Counted from the first letter of the stretch, positions 6,656 to 14,361 are shown. The stretch: DNA of 19,601 bases from JAWVEV01 sp033856535 (GCA_033856535.1 JAWVEV010000003.1:1-19601), one strand, 5' to 3'. The notes: a model not told the origin generated them from the letters alone. Numbers and translations are program-made.

Positions 6656-8641
6656 TTACCCCGAGGGGATCGCGACCGACTCGGCCGCGCCGCGCCACGG
6701 TGGCCGGGTCGGATCGGGATCGCCCGGGATGCGGTAGGTCCAGGCCGGGTCGCCGGTGACCCCGCCGGCCCAGCGGTGCACCATCCCGACGAAGCGGGCG
6801 AGGTCGGCGGGCCGGGCGGCGGCCGAGGGCGCCAAGGTCTCGCTGGCGAAGGCGAGCACGCGGCCGGCGCCGACCGGGCGAAGGATCGCCGCGGGGGCGC
6901 CGTCGCGGAACGCGGCGACGACTCTCGCGCCGGCCGGGACCGAGGCGAAGGGCCGGGCGCCGTCCGTCGCGACCGGCAGCACCAGGGTCTCGGCGGGCTC
7001 GCCGGCGGCGAGGGCCGAGGGCGCGACCAGCAGCGGGCCGCCGTCGCGCCCCTCGCCGAGCGGGGCGCCGATCAGCGCCTCGCGGACGTCGGCGAGCGAG
7101 GAGGCGTCGGGGGCCCGGGTGAAGGCGTCGGGGTCGGTCACCACCAGCGTGCCGCCGGCCTCGACCCAGGCGCGCAGGGCCTCGGCGACCGGCCGGTCGA
7201 GCGTGTCGGCGCGCGGCAGCCAGATCGTGCGGGCGCGCGCCAGGCGGTCGGGCTCGCGCGCCAGGCGGGCGTCGGCGTCGAAGCTGAAGGCGCCGCCGTT
7301 CAGCTCGCCGAGCAGCGAGTACAGCGTGTAGAGCTCGTCCGCGCTCGAGCGGTAGCGCGCGCCGCCGGCGCGGTGCGGCTGGGCCTGGCCCTCGCTGGCG
7401 GTGGCGTAGAGCACCAGCTGGGCCGGATCGGTCGGCGCCGCCGGCAGGCGGGTCCCGCGCAGGCTCCGCGCGATGCCGAGCATCGTCCGGTAGATCGGCC
7501 GGTCGGTGAAGCGCGGGTTCTGCGAGGCGAAGAAGCTGAGCTCGGTGGCGCCGGCGCGCAGCGCCTGCGCGGCCCAGGTCCAGAGGTCGCCCGAGCGGGG
7601 GCGGTAGCCGGCGTAGGGGAAGGCCTGGACGACGATCCGCACCGGCTTGCCGGTCAGGTCCGAGAGGAGCTTCGCGCCGAAGCCGGGGTTGTAGCGGCCG
7701 CGGCCGGCGCGGCCCTTCTCAGCGAAGGAGACGTAGGGGTCGGCCTCGACCTCGTCCGCGAAGCCGGCGAGCCGGGTGTAGTCCCAGGGCATCAGCCCGT
7801 CGATGAAGCCGAAGTCGTTGGGGATCACGACGGCCTTCGGGTCCAGCCGGCGGATCAGGGCCGTCTGCTCGGCCTTCATGTCGAAGAGTCGGTCCCCGAC
7901 GTACCGCGACCAGGCCAGCCAGCGCAGGCCCTCGCGCGGGTCGGTCGTGCGCGGGGCGTCCCAGCGCGGCGGGGCCCAGCCGAAGTCGCGCCGCACCTCC
8001 CTCGTCTGCTTCTTGGCGAAGGCCGAGGCGGCGGCCCTGCGGCCGGTCGGCAGGAAGACCATCGGCTCGTCGGAGCCGGTGTAGGCGTGCACGTAGGGGC
8101 GGCCGCGGAAGCGTGGCACCAGGCGCCGGATCTCCTTGAGCGCCTCGCGCCGGTAGGCGGGGTGGAGCAGCGAGAGGCGCCGGGTGTGGGCCTCGGTGCG
8201 CGGGTTGTTCACCGGGGCGCCGTGATCCAGGGCGTGCCGCGCCGGCCACACCTCGAGGTTCACGTCCCACTTCAGGCCGGTCTCGGTGAAGGCGCGCGAG
8301 AAGCGGGCGTGGGTGCGCCAGCCGACCGGCTCCCGCGGATGGAGCGGGAGGGGCGGGAAGGGCAGCGCGCTGACGCCGGTGAACCAGAGGCCGTTGTCGC
8401 CCGCGGCGCGCAGGATGCCGTCGATGGTGCGGTACCAGCGGCGCGGCGGGATGGCCGGCGCGTGGTCGGGATCCCAGATCGGAAGCTCGTTCTGGTTGAG
8501 CTCGTGGCTCCAGTCGAACACCGCGCCGGCCGGGCGGTCGGGGGCCACGGGGACCTGGGCGGCGGCGGCCCCGGCGCCGGCGAGCCACGTCGCCAGGCCG
8601 GCCGCGATGAGGAGGCGGCGGCGCACCAGGCGGCCCATCAT
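6656..8641 (-). CDS. Large secreted hydrolase, GH42-like (GH-A barrel plus amidotransferase-like domain)
   Basis: This encodes 661 residues from tandem ATG codons at 8636-8641. Residues 1-28 form a signal peptide (RRRLLIAAGLATWLAGAG, then AAAAQ). The middle part resembles a TIM-barrel hydrolase, with WFTGVSALPFPP, KWDVNLEVWPARH, YVHAYTGSDEPMVF (a candidate acid/base region) and ADEVEADPYVSF, although I cannot assign the catalytic pair securely. Residues about 415-640 form an alpha/beta domain (ELYTLYSLLGELN, ARTIWLPRADTL, WVEAGGTLVVTDPDA, GAGRVLAFASETL), the pattern of the trimerisation/glutamine-amidotransferase-like domain that follows GH42 beta-galactosidase barrels. It lies at the 3' end of a polysaccharide operon, 34 bases after the GT4 gene. 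It may trim or release the polymer made by that operon. Its last base adjoins the end of the opposite hydrolase gene. Confidence 0.75.
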   Translation of the reverse strand: MMGRLVRRRLLIAAGLATWLAGAGAAAAQVPVAPDRPAGAVFDWSHELNQNELPIWDPDHAPAIPPRRWYRTIDGILRAAGDNGLWFTGVSALPFPPLPLHPREPVGWRTHARFSRAFTETGLKWDVNLEVWPARHALDHGAPVNNPRTEAHTRRLSLLHPAYRREALKEIRRLVPRFRGRPYVHAYTGSDEPMVFLPTGRRAAASAFAKKQTREVRRDFGWAPPRWDAPRTTDPREGLRWLAWSRYVGDRLFDMKAEQTALIRRLDPKAVVIPNDFGFIDGLMPWDYTRLAGFADEVEADPYVSFAEKGRAGRGRYNPGFGAKLLSDLTGKPVRIVVQAFPYAGYRPRSGDLWTWAAQALRAGATELSFFASQNPRFTDRPIYRTMLGIARSLRGTRLPAAPTDPAQLVLYATASEGQAQPHRAGGARYRSSADELYTLYSLLGELNGGAFSFDADARLAREPDRLARARTIWLPRADTLDRPVAEALRAWVEAGGTLVVTDPDAFTRAPDASSLADVREALIGAPLGEGRDGGPLLVAPSALAAGEPAETLVLPVATDGARPFASVPAGARVVAAFRDGAPAAILRPVGAGRVLAFASETLAPSAAARPADLARFVGMVHRWAGGVTGDPAWTYRIPGDPDPTRPPWRGAAESVAIPSG

Positions 8642-8675
8642 GCCGAGGCCGTCCCGCCGCGCAAAGCCCGCGGGG

Positions 8676-9851
8676 TCAGCGGGAGAGGGGCCGGCGCACC
8701 TGCGCCAGCAGCGCCCGCCAGCGCCGGGCGCAGGCCGGCCAGTCGAGCGCTGCGGCGAAGCGCCGGCCCGCGCCGCCGAGGAGCTCGCGCAGCTCCGGGT
8801 CGCTCGCCAAGCGCGAGAGCTGGCGACGGTAGGAGATCGCGTCGGTGTAGAGCAGCCCGCCCCCGGAGCGGGCCGTCTGGCCGGCGAGCACCTCGGACCG
8901 CGCGATCGCGAGCGTGGGCCGGCCGGCCGCCCAGGCCTCGAGCGCCGCCAGCGACAGGCTCTCGTGGGGCGAGGGGAGCACCACGACCTCCGCCGCCGCG
9001 AGCAGGTCGGCGCGGCGCTCGGGCGAGACGAAGCCGGTGGCGACGACCCAGCGCGGAAGGCGCGTGCCGGCGACGGTCCGTCCGGCCATCACCAGGCCCA
9101 GCGGCCCGCCGGCGTCCCGGTAGCGGGAGTGGGCGCGCACCAGTGCATCGATCCCCTTGGCGGCGTCGACCCGGCCGAGATAGAGCGCGAAGCGCCGGGG
9201 GACGCCGCCGTCCCGGCGCGCCCGCGCGGCGGCGCCGTCGGGGGCCGGGTCCAGGCCGGCGCCGACCACCGCCTCGGGCCGGCCGCCGATCCCGTGGGCC
9301 TCGTCCACCAGCCGCCGCTCCTCGGGCGTGAGGAAGGCGAACCCGGCGGCCATCCGGGTCAGCCCGCGGGTGACGCCGAAGCGCACCATCGGCTCGTCGT
9401 GGGCCATCGGCGCCAGCACCGCCCGGTCGGCCACCAGCGGCATCCCGAGGTGGCTCGTGGCGGAGAGGTAGGTCCACACGGCCACCACCTCGTGCCGGCG
9501 CGGCGCCTGCGCCAGTGCGGCCAGCAGCGGGCGCGAGACCGGCCCTTGCGCCCGGCTCCAGGCCGCCTCCTCGTCGGGCCCGCCCGCGCCGACCGACAGC
9601 CGGCGCAGCAGCGCCGCCGCGAGGGCGGGATCGGGCCGCTCGGCGGGGAAGCGCAGCACCCGGACGCCGCCCTCGTCCTCGGCGCCGGCCGCGTAGTGGT
9701 CCTCGAAGCCGGGGGAGTCGCGGGCGGTCGTGGTGTAGACCGTCACCTCGTCGCCGGCGCCCGCCAGCGCCCGCGCGGTGCTCCGGCAGAGCGCCTCCGC
9801 GCCGCCGGCCACCTCGCCGCCGTAGCGCGGCACCACGAACGCGACCTTCAC
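8676..9851 (-). CDS. GT4 family glycosyltransferase
   Basis: This encodes a 391-residue GT-B fold enzyme that transfers a sugar from a nucleotide donor to a growing glycan, most likely at the cytoplasmic face of the membrane. The GTG at 9849-9851 overlaps the preceding TGA as GTGA. The N-terminal domain starts MKVAFVVPRYGGEVAGGAE, with the glycine-rich acceptor-side loop. The C-terminal donor domain has LYLGRVDAAKGIDALV (224-238) and PSPHESLSLAALEAWAAG, with the EX7E pair at E297 and E305. Length and motifs are normal for GT4, and no signal peptide is seen. It is the third gene of the operon headed by the sugar-phosphate transferase and is translationally coupled to the small coiled-coil protein before it. 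Donor and acceptor sugars cannot be inferred. Confidence 0.9.
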   Translation of the reverse strand: MKVAFVVPRYGGEVAGGAEALCRSTARALAGAGDEVTVYTTTARDSPGFEDHYAAGAEDEGGVRVLRFPAERPDPALAAALLRRLSVGAGGPDEEAAWSRAQGPVSRPLLAALAQAPRRHEVVAVWTYLSATSHLGMPLVADRAVLAPMAHDEPMVRFGVTRGLTRMAAGFAFLTPEERRLVDEAHGIGGRPEAVVGAGLDPAPDGAAARARRDGGVPRRFALYLGRVDAAKGIDALVRAHSRYRDAGGPLGLVMAGRTVAGTRLPRWVVATGFVSPERRADLLAAAEVVVLPSPHESLSLAALEAWAAGRPTLAIARSEVLAGQTARSGGGLLYTDAISYRRQLSRLASDPELRELLGGAGRRFAAALDWPACARRWRALLAQVRRPLSR

Positions 9852-10156
9852 CTGGTCGTCCGGGCGCGCTCCAGCTCCTCGACCCGCTTGCGCAGAGCGT
9901 CCAGCTCGGCCCGGGCCCGCGCGCGGTCGCGCTCCAGCTGCACCAGCAGGTCGGCCAGGGCCGGCGCGATCAGCCGCAGCACGGTGCGGCGCGCGGTGCC
10001 CACCAGGCCGCCGGACGGCCCGCGGCGGGCGGAGGGGGTCGGATCGGCCAGGCGCAACGGGGGGAGCGGCGGCTCGCCCGCGGCGCGGCGGAGCTGCAGC
10101 AGCAGCTCGTCGGGATCCGGCTCGGCGGGGCCGCCGGCGCCCGGGGGGTGGATCAA
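9848..10156 (-). CDS. Small coiled-coil protein of the polysaccharide operon
   Basis: This encodes 102 residues from a TTG at 10154-10156 that overlaps the upstream TGA as TTGA; its own TGA overlaps the next gene's GTG. Both junctions are 4-base overlaps, which supports real translation despite the rare start. The first about 48 residues are proline-rich and probably unstructured. A short amphipathic or hydrophobic stretch follows (TVLRLIAPALADLLVQL, about 58-74), then a charged heptad-like helix (ERDRARARAELDALRKRVEELE, about 75-96). A peripheral membrane or scaffold role between the sugar-phosphate transferase and the GT4 enzyme is inference from position. I recognise no named family, although similar helical segments occur at the ends of actinobacterial glycan-modifying methyltransferases. 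Confidence 0.72.
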   Translation of the reverse strand: MIHPPGAGGPAEPDPDELLLQLRRAAGEPPLPPLRLADPTPSARRGPSGGLVGTARRTVLRLIAPALADLLVQLERDRARARAELDALRKRVEELERARTTR

Positions 10157-11670
10157 TAGGCGCCCTTGCGCGAGAGCACCACCGGGATGGTCCGGGCGAG
10201 GATCGTCAGGTCGAGCCAGATCGACCAGGTCTCGACGTAATAGAAGTCGAGCCGGACCAGGTCGTTGAACGAGAGGTCCGCGCGGCCGCTCACCTGCCAG
10301 AGCCCGGTCATGCCGGGGAGCACCAGGTAGCGCTTCTTGTGGAGGTCGTCGAGGAGCTGGAAGTCGCGCAGCGGCAGCGGCCGGGGGCCCACCAGCGACA
10401 TCTCGCCGCGCAGCACGTTCCAGAGCTGGGGCAGCTCGTCGATCGAGAAGCGCCGCAGCAGCCGCCCCACCCGGGTGATCCGCGGGTCCTGGCGGATCTT
10501 GAAGAGCGCCCCGTCGGCCTCGTTGCTCGTCTCCAGCACGAGCTGCTCGGCCTCGGCGTCGGGGCGCATCGTCCGTAGCTTGATGCAGGTGAACTCGCTC
10601 TCCTCCACGCCCACGCGCCGGCTGCGGTGGATCACGGGGCCGCGGTCCTCGAGCCAGATCAGCGCCGCCGCCACGGCGAGCACGGGCGACAGCAGGATCA
10701 TGAGCGCGATCGCCATCACCACGTCGAACAGCCGCTTGACCAGGAACGTGGTGCCCCCGAGCACCGGCGGTCGCAGGTCGAACAGCGGCAGGCCCGGCGC
10801 GGGGACCACCTGCACCGAGTGCGACAGCAGCTCGGCCGTGGTGGGGGCCAGGCGCACCGGCAGGCCGCGGCTGCGGCAGACCTCGAGCAGCTCCAGCACC
10901 GGCACGTCGTCGCTGGTGGACCCGGTGAGGATCACCTCGTCGACCTCGGCCGGATCCAACATGCGCCGCAGCTCGCCGGCCTCCCCGGTGGCGTCCTCGC
11001 GCCCGATCCCCGGTGTCAGCTCGTGCTCGCCGACGACCCGGTAGGGCACGCCCTGGCGGCTGCGCGAGCGCTGGAGGCTCTCGGCGACCGACCGCACCAG
11101 CTGGGGGGCCCCGACGAGCAGCGCGCGGCGCTCGAACCGGATCGCGTCGAGCACCAGGGCGGTCACGCTGTCGTAGCTGGTCCGCAGCGCGAGGATCGCC
11201 GCGGCGATCGTGAAGCCCGACGCGTAGAAGATGTAGTACGAGTTGAACCGCCAGCCGGCGACCAGCACCACCGCGAGGACGATGAGCGTGCTCAGCGTCA
11301 CCGAGGACAGCACCCGCGCCGCCCCGCCGCGCTGCTCGCGCGTGCCGTAGAGGCGGTTCTTGGCCATCATCACGATCAGGATGGTGGCCGCGAGCGGGAG
11401 CGCCTTCTGCTCGACCGCCCAGATCGCCCCCGAGTCGACCGGGACGCCCTGAACCGCGAGCTTGGCGGCCAGCGCGGCGTAGATCCCGAGGAACACCGCG
11501 GTGACGTCGATCGTCACCAGCGCCGCCACCGAGAGGGCACGGCGGAGCGCCGCGCCGCCGGCGGCGCGGGAGATGAGCGGGGCGAAGCGGGCGTCGCGGC
11601 GGACCGGCCGGGAGGAGGTGGACGACCCCGCCGGGCGAGACGGCGGCCCCTCTGTGGGGCGCGTGGTCAC
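10153..11670 (-). CDS. Polyprenyl-phosphate sugar-1-phosphate transferase (WcaJ/WbaP-like)
   Basis: This encodes a 505-residue integral membrane enzyme that starts repeat-unit synthesis by moving a hexose-1-phosphate from a nucleotide sugar to undecaprenyl phosphate. The GTG at 11668-11670 is the only good start before the first membrane helix. Predicted membrane segments lie at about 46-68, 88-104, 121-140 and 147-163. A Rossmann-like middle domain (RRALLVGAPQLVRSVAESL) follows, then the re-entrant helix after KRLFDVVMA (about 315-338) and the catalytic PNPT domain. The domain shows KLRTMRPDAE, FSIDELPQLWNVLRGEMSLV (408-427), GPRPLPLRDF and PGMTGLWQVSGR. These are the diagnostic motifs of the bacterial sugar transferase family, and full length is preserved. 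It heads an operon with a coiled-coil protein, a GT4 enzyme and a secreted hydrolase, so it probably makes an exopolysaccharide or wall glycan. Which sugar it transfers is not readable. Confidence 0.93.
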   Translation of the reverse strand: MTTRPTEGPPSRPAGSSTSSRPVRRDARFAPLISRAAGGAALRRALSVAALVTIDVTAVFLGIYAALAAKLAVQGVPVDSGAIWAVEQKALPLAATILIVMMAKNRLYGTREQRGGAARVLSSVTLSTLIVLAVVLVAGWRFNSYYIFYASGFTIAAAILALRTSYDSVTALVLDAIRFERRALLVGAPQLVRSVAESLQRSRSRQGVPYRVVGEHELTPGIGREDATGEAGELRRMLDPAEVDEVILTGSTSDDVPVLELLEVCRSRGLPVRLAPTTAELLSHSVQVVPAPGLPLFDLRPPVLGGTTFLVKRLFDVVMAIALMILLSPVLAVAAALIWLEDRGPVIHRSRRVGVEESEFTCIKLRTMRPDAEAEQLVLETSNEADGALFKIRQDPRITRVGRLLRRFSIDELPQLWNVLRGEMSLVGPRPLPLRDFQLLDDLHKKRYLVLPGMTGLWQVSGRADLSFNDLVRLDFYYVETWSIWLDLTILARTIPVVLSRKGAY

Positions 11671-11680
11671 AGCCGCGCGA

Positions 11681-11695
11681 CCCCCGTGACGGGGG
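11681..11695 (-). promoter_or_regulatory. Hairpin over the leader just before the sugar transferase start
   Basis: A perfect six-base-pair stem (CCCCCG / CGGGGG) with a three-base loop lies 11 bases upstream of the GTG. In the mRNA the G-rich arm is the only plausible ribosome-binding sequence, so the hairpin could hide it. This regulatory role is inference. Confidence 0.3.
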
Positions 11696-11886
11696 CGTGC
11701 ATGCCCTCAGCGTAGCGTCGGCGCGGCGCCCGGTCGGGCCGGGGCGCCCCGGAACACCCGCCGGGACCGCCGTGGAGGGCCCCCTCGGGACCTCGCGTCA
11801 CCCGTGTCCTCCCGTTGCCCACCTCACGCCATCGCGCCTCGACGTCGCCGGGCCACGTCCTCGCCGCGCGATCGTACTCGGGTCCG

Positions 11887-11913
11887 TCGGCCGGCACAGC
11901 GCGGCCGGTCCGA
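11887..11913 (-). terminator. Stem-loop abutting the methyltransferase stop codon
   Basis: Nine base pairs (TCGGCCGGC with GCCGGTCCGA, one bulged T) close an eight-base loop. The stem begins at the base following the TGA at 11914-11916. No T tract follows. It is the likely 3' end of the thioesterase-to-methyltransferase operon. Confidence 0.45.
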
Positions 11914-12759
11914 TCATGCCGTATCGGCGGGCTTTCGCAGGCGGAGCGTCACGACCCCGTGCTCGTCCTCACGCAGCGCCGCCGGCCCCGCGATCGGCGC
12001 GAAGTTCCGCGGGCAGACCAGCGCGAGCAGCCCGCCGGCGAGAAACGAGAGCGGCCGCGCCCCGAAGAAGCGCCGGTGGATCGGCGTCCGCTCGCGGACG
12101 TGGCCGCGCCCGAGCTCCTCCCAGGGCAGGCCGAGAAGCCGCTCCGCGAGGGCCGCGTCGTCGTATTGGCGCTCGAAGAAGGCCGCGTCGCCCACGGCAG
12201 GGCTCGCGGCGCCGTAGACCGGCGCCGCGGTGAGGACGTCGCGCGGGCGGGCCGCCACGTTGGTGGTCAGGTGGAGGACGCCGCCGGGGCGCAGGACGCG
12301 CCAGAGCTCGGCCATCGCGCGGGCGTCGCCGGGCACGCCGTCCTCGTCGGGGACGTGCTCGATCACCGAGATGGACACGGCGGCGTCGAACTCCCCGTCG
12401 CCGAAGGGCAGCCGCCGGGCGTCGGCCACGCGCAGGTCGAGGGCCGGGTCGAGCGCCCGCCAGAGCGCGATCTCCTCCTCGAGCAGGTCGATCGCGACCC
12501 AGTCGCCGGAGCCCTCGCGGCGGAGCAGGCTGGCGAGCAGCTTCGGACTGCCGACGTCCAGGCAGCGGCCGGAGAAGGTCTGATCGGCCGCGACCCCGAG
12601 CTCGTGGTACCGCCAGGGCTCCAGCGGCACGAGGATCCGGTAGAGGGCCTGGCGCAGGTGGCGCCGGTCGCGAAGGGCAGCGCGGACCAGCCCGCGGACG
12701 CCGATCCGGTAGCTGTGGGCCACCAGCCGGCGCCACCCGGGGCCGCGTCGCCCCCTCAC
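11914..12759 (-). CDS. Class I SAM-dependent methyltransferase
   Basis: This encodes 281 residues from the GTG at 12757-12759, which overlaps the TGA of the upstream glycosyltransferase as GTGA. A longer open frame to 13608 only shadows that gene. The Rossmann methyltransferase core includes CLDVGSPKLLASLLRREG (about 67-84, motif I), VAIDLLEEEI (motif II acidic residue), DARRLPFGDGEFDAAVSISV (113-132), IEHVPDED and LWRVLRPGGVLHLTT. Motif I reads DVGSPK rather than the usual D-x-G-x-G-x-G, so the cofactor loop is atypical, though downstream motifs are well kept. A hydrophobic segment near 239-249 could give membrane contact. Coupling to a GT4 gene suggests methylation of a sugar or lipid-linked glycan, perhaps as a chain cap. 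The substrate is unknown. Confidence 0.87.
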   Translation of the reverse strand: MRGRRGPGWRRLVAHSYRIGVRGLVRAALRDRRHLRQALYRILVPLEPWRYHELGVAADQTFSGRCLDVGSPKLLASLLRREGSGDWVAIDLLEEEIALWRALDPALDLRVADARRLPFGDGEFDAAVSISVIEHVPDEDGVPGDARAMAELWRVLRPGGVLHLTTNVAARPRDVLTAAPVYGAASPAVGDAAFFERQYDDAALAERLLGLPWEELGRGHVRERTPIHRRFFGARPLSFLAGGLLALVCPRNFAPIAGPAALREDEHGVVTLRLRKPADTA

Positions 12760-13886
12760 GCCCCGATCGCCTCCCGGTAGACCGCCATCGTCTCCTCGGC
12801 CGTGCGGGCCCAGCTGTAGCGCGCGGCATGCGCGCGGCTCGCCTCGCCGCGCTCGCGCAGGGCCTCGCGATCGGACAGCGCGTCGGTCAGCGCCGCGGCG
12901 ATCCCCTCGGGGGTCGCGTCGTCGAGGTAGAGCGCCACGTCGCCGCCCACCTCGACCAGCGACGAGTTGCGGGCCACGAGCACCGGGCAGCCGTGGGCCA
13001 TCGCCTCCACCACGGGCAGGCCGAAGCCCTCGTGGGCGGAGGGGTACACGAGCAGCGTCGCCAGCCGGTACAGCTCGGTGAGGCGCTCGGGCGGCACGAA
13101 GCCGGCGATCTCGCAGCCCTCGCGGACCGCCCGCCGCACGGCCTCCTCGTCGCCCCCGCCGCCTCCGACCACCACCAGGCGGCAGGGCGTCGGCTCGGGC
13201 GGCGCCGCCAAGAGGTACTGGTGGTGGCCCTCCACCAGGGCCGCGATCCGCTTGCGCGCGTCGAGCACTCCCACGCTCAGCACGAAGGGCTCGCGCGGAG
13301 CCTCCGGCGCCGGGTCGGGGTCGTGGTGCACCCCCAGCGGCACGACCCGGATCCGCTCGCGCGGCACGCCGTAGAGCTCCTGGACGTCGCGCCCGGTCGC
13401 CTCCGAGGAGACGATCACCAGCCGCGCGCGCCGGGCGGACGCCCGCGCGAACAGGCGCGCGTAGAGCCGGAAGCCCGCCGGATAGGCCCCCGGCAGCCGC
13501 TCGAACGAGAGGTCCTGCACCGTGACCACCACCGGGCAGGGGCACCAGCGCGGCGCCCAGTTCATGGGCGCGTGCACCAGCGCGGCGCCCCGGCGCCAGG
13601 CCAGCCACGGCAGCCGGACGTGGAGCCAGAAGAGCTCCAGGGCCAGGTTGCCGACGCTGGTGAGCCGGTTCCGGCGCGGCAGGCTCGGGAGCCCGAGCGA
13701 CCAGTCCACCTCGAGCCCGCCGGCCGGCGCCGCGCCCATCTCGGTCCTCAGCTCGCGGATGTAGGTCGCCACGCCGGTCTGGCGCCGGCGCAGCAGCCGC
13801 CCGTCCGCGAGCACCAGGGGGCGCCCGGCGCCCGTCCCGTCCGGGCGGTCACGCCGCCTCCGACGCCGAGGCCGGGAGATCCTCAC
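12756..13886 (-). CDS. GT4 family glycosyltransferase (mannosyltransferase-like)
   Basis: This encodes a GT-B enzyme of up to 376 residues. The N-terminal domain shows VLADGRLLRRRQTGVATYIR, with the Gly-rich TGVATYIREL loop, then LVHAPMNWAPRW and VVVTVQDLSFERLPGAYP. The donor domain shows FVLSVGVLDARKRIAALVEG, CEIAGFVPPERLTELY and PSAHEGFGLPVVEAMAHGCP, with the EX7E pair E286 and E294. The longest frame starts at GTG 13884-13886, overlapping the previous gene by 38 bases and adding an Arg-rich leader (RPRRRRRRDR). A second GTG at 13812-13814 gives a conventional GT4 start and leaves a 34-base gap, so the shorter form (about 352 residues) is at least as likely. It overlaps the methyltransferase by GTGA. 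Its pattern resembles mannosyltransferases acting on lipid-linked glycans, but sugar specificity cannot be assigned. Confidence 0.9.
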   Translation of the reverse strand: MRISRPRRRRRRDRPDGTGAGRPLVLADGRLLRRRQTGVATYIRELRTEMGAAPAGGLEVDWSLGLPSLPRRNRLTSVGNLALELFWLHVRLPWLAWRRGAALVHAPMNWAPRWCPCPVVVTVQDLSFERLPGAYPAGFRLYARLFARASARRARLVIVSSEATGRDVQELYGVPRERIRVVPLGVHHDPDPAPEAPREPFVLSVGVLDARKRIAALVEGHHQYLLAAPPEPTPCRLVVVGGGGGDEEAVRRAVREGCEIAGFVPPERLTELYRLATLLVYPSAHEGFGLPVVEAMAHGCPVLVARNSSLVEVGGDVALYLDDATPEGIAAALTDALSDREALRERGEASRAHAARYSWARTAEETMAVYREAIGA

Positions 13887-14361
13887 CGGCGCCCCCGGCC
13901 GCGATCCCGCCCACCAGGACGGCCGCCAGCGGCCCCACCGGGAGCCCGTCGGACGCCGCCTGGGCCAGCGCCTCGGCCGGGTCGCGCGCCAGCCCCGAGG
14001 CCAGCCGCAACGCCGCGTCGGCGCCGGTCAGCCACTCGCCCGGCCGGTCGCAGTGCACCAGCACGGCGCCCGGGGCCTCCTCGAGCATCGCTCGCACCGA
14101 GGCCACCAGGCGCGGCAGCTCGGCCCGCGCCTGGGCGGGCTCGGCCAGCGGGTGCCAGCGCACCCGGAAGCCGGCGAGCGCATACTCGACCAGGCCGTGC
14201 CGGGAGCGCATGCCCGAGACGATCCCGGTCACCCCCTGATCCCGCCACCAGGCCTGCTCGGCCTCGCGCAACTCGCGCCGGTGGCTGCGCCCTCCGCGGC
14301 CGGGGCGCTCGGACACCGCCAGCCGGCCCGGGACGATCCACGCGTAGTACCTCGGCTCCAT
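13849..14361 (-). CDS. PTP/DSP-like protein with degenerate P-loop
   Basis: This encodes 170 residues from ATG 14359-14361, preferred over GTG 14362-14364 because GGAGG lies five bases before the ATG. The layout resembles a compact dual-specificity or tyrosine phosphatase: WIVPGRLAVSERPGRG at the start, an alpha/beta segment VTGIVSGM, then FRVRWHPLAEP, and LVHCDRPGEWLTGADAALRL at the P-loop position. The expected C-x5-R is C-D-R-P-G-E-W, so the catalytic arginine is missing, even allowing a one-residue insertion. It may be a pseudophosphatase or a binding protein, or the resemblance may be only partial. It sits in an operon with a thioesterase, a GT4 enzyme and a methyltransferase. Protein-tyrosine phosphatases commonly accompany polysaccharide loci, which makes the position meaningful. 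The biochemical role is unproven. Confidence 0.65.
   Translation of the reverse strand: MEPRYYAWIVPGRLAVSERPGRGGRSHRRELREAEQAWWRDQGVTGIVSGMRSRHGLVEYALAGFRVRWHPLAEPAQARAELPRLVASVRAMLEEAPGAVLVHCDRPGEWLTGADAALRLASGLARDPAEALAQAASDGLPVGPLAAVLVGGIAAGGAGEDLPASASEAA

Larger units (their letters stand above)
11671..11913 (-). other. Intergenic region upstream of the polysaccharide operon
   Basis: This 243-base gap should hold the operon promoter. I found only weak matches: minus-strand TACGAT at 11871-11876 (four of six to a -10) without a good -35, and TACGCT at 11709-11714. A 76-codon open frame (11667-11897) overlaps the sugar transferase GTG as GTGA, but its product resembles nothing known. Confidence 0.4.

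Noticed and set aside
4723..6759. 678-codon open frame overlapping the repeat-tailed hydrolase
   Set aside because: It is a frame-shifted shadow of the hydrolase (Arg/Pro/Gly-rich, no motifs). The WNEPN and ITEAGY motifs are in the other frame.
6776..9331. 851-codon open frame on the plus strand
   Set aside because: It lies antisense to the GH42-like and GT4 genes. It is low-complexity Arg/Gly/Ala/Val without domain motifs, as expected from the strong G/C third-position bias, while the minus-strand frames carry clear family motifs.
11667..11897. 76-codon minus-strand open frame overlapping the sugar transferase start as GTGA
   Set aside because: The overlap is suggestive, but the product has no recognisable features and random long frames are common at this GC content. 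Kept only as a note in the intergenic entry.
12759..13608. N-terminal extension of the methyltransferase frame
   Set aside because: The extension is a shadow of the GT4 gene. The GTG at 12757-12759 gives a coupled start and a normal methyltransferase length.
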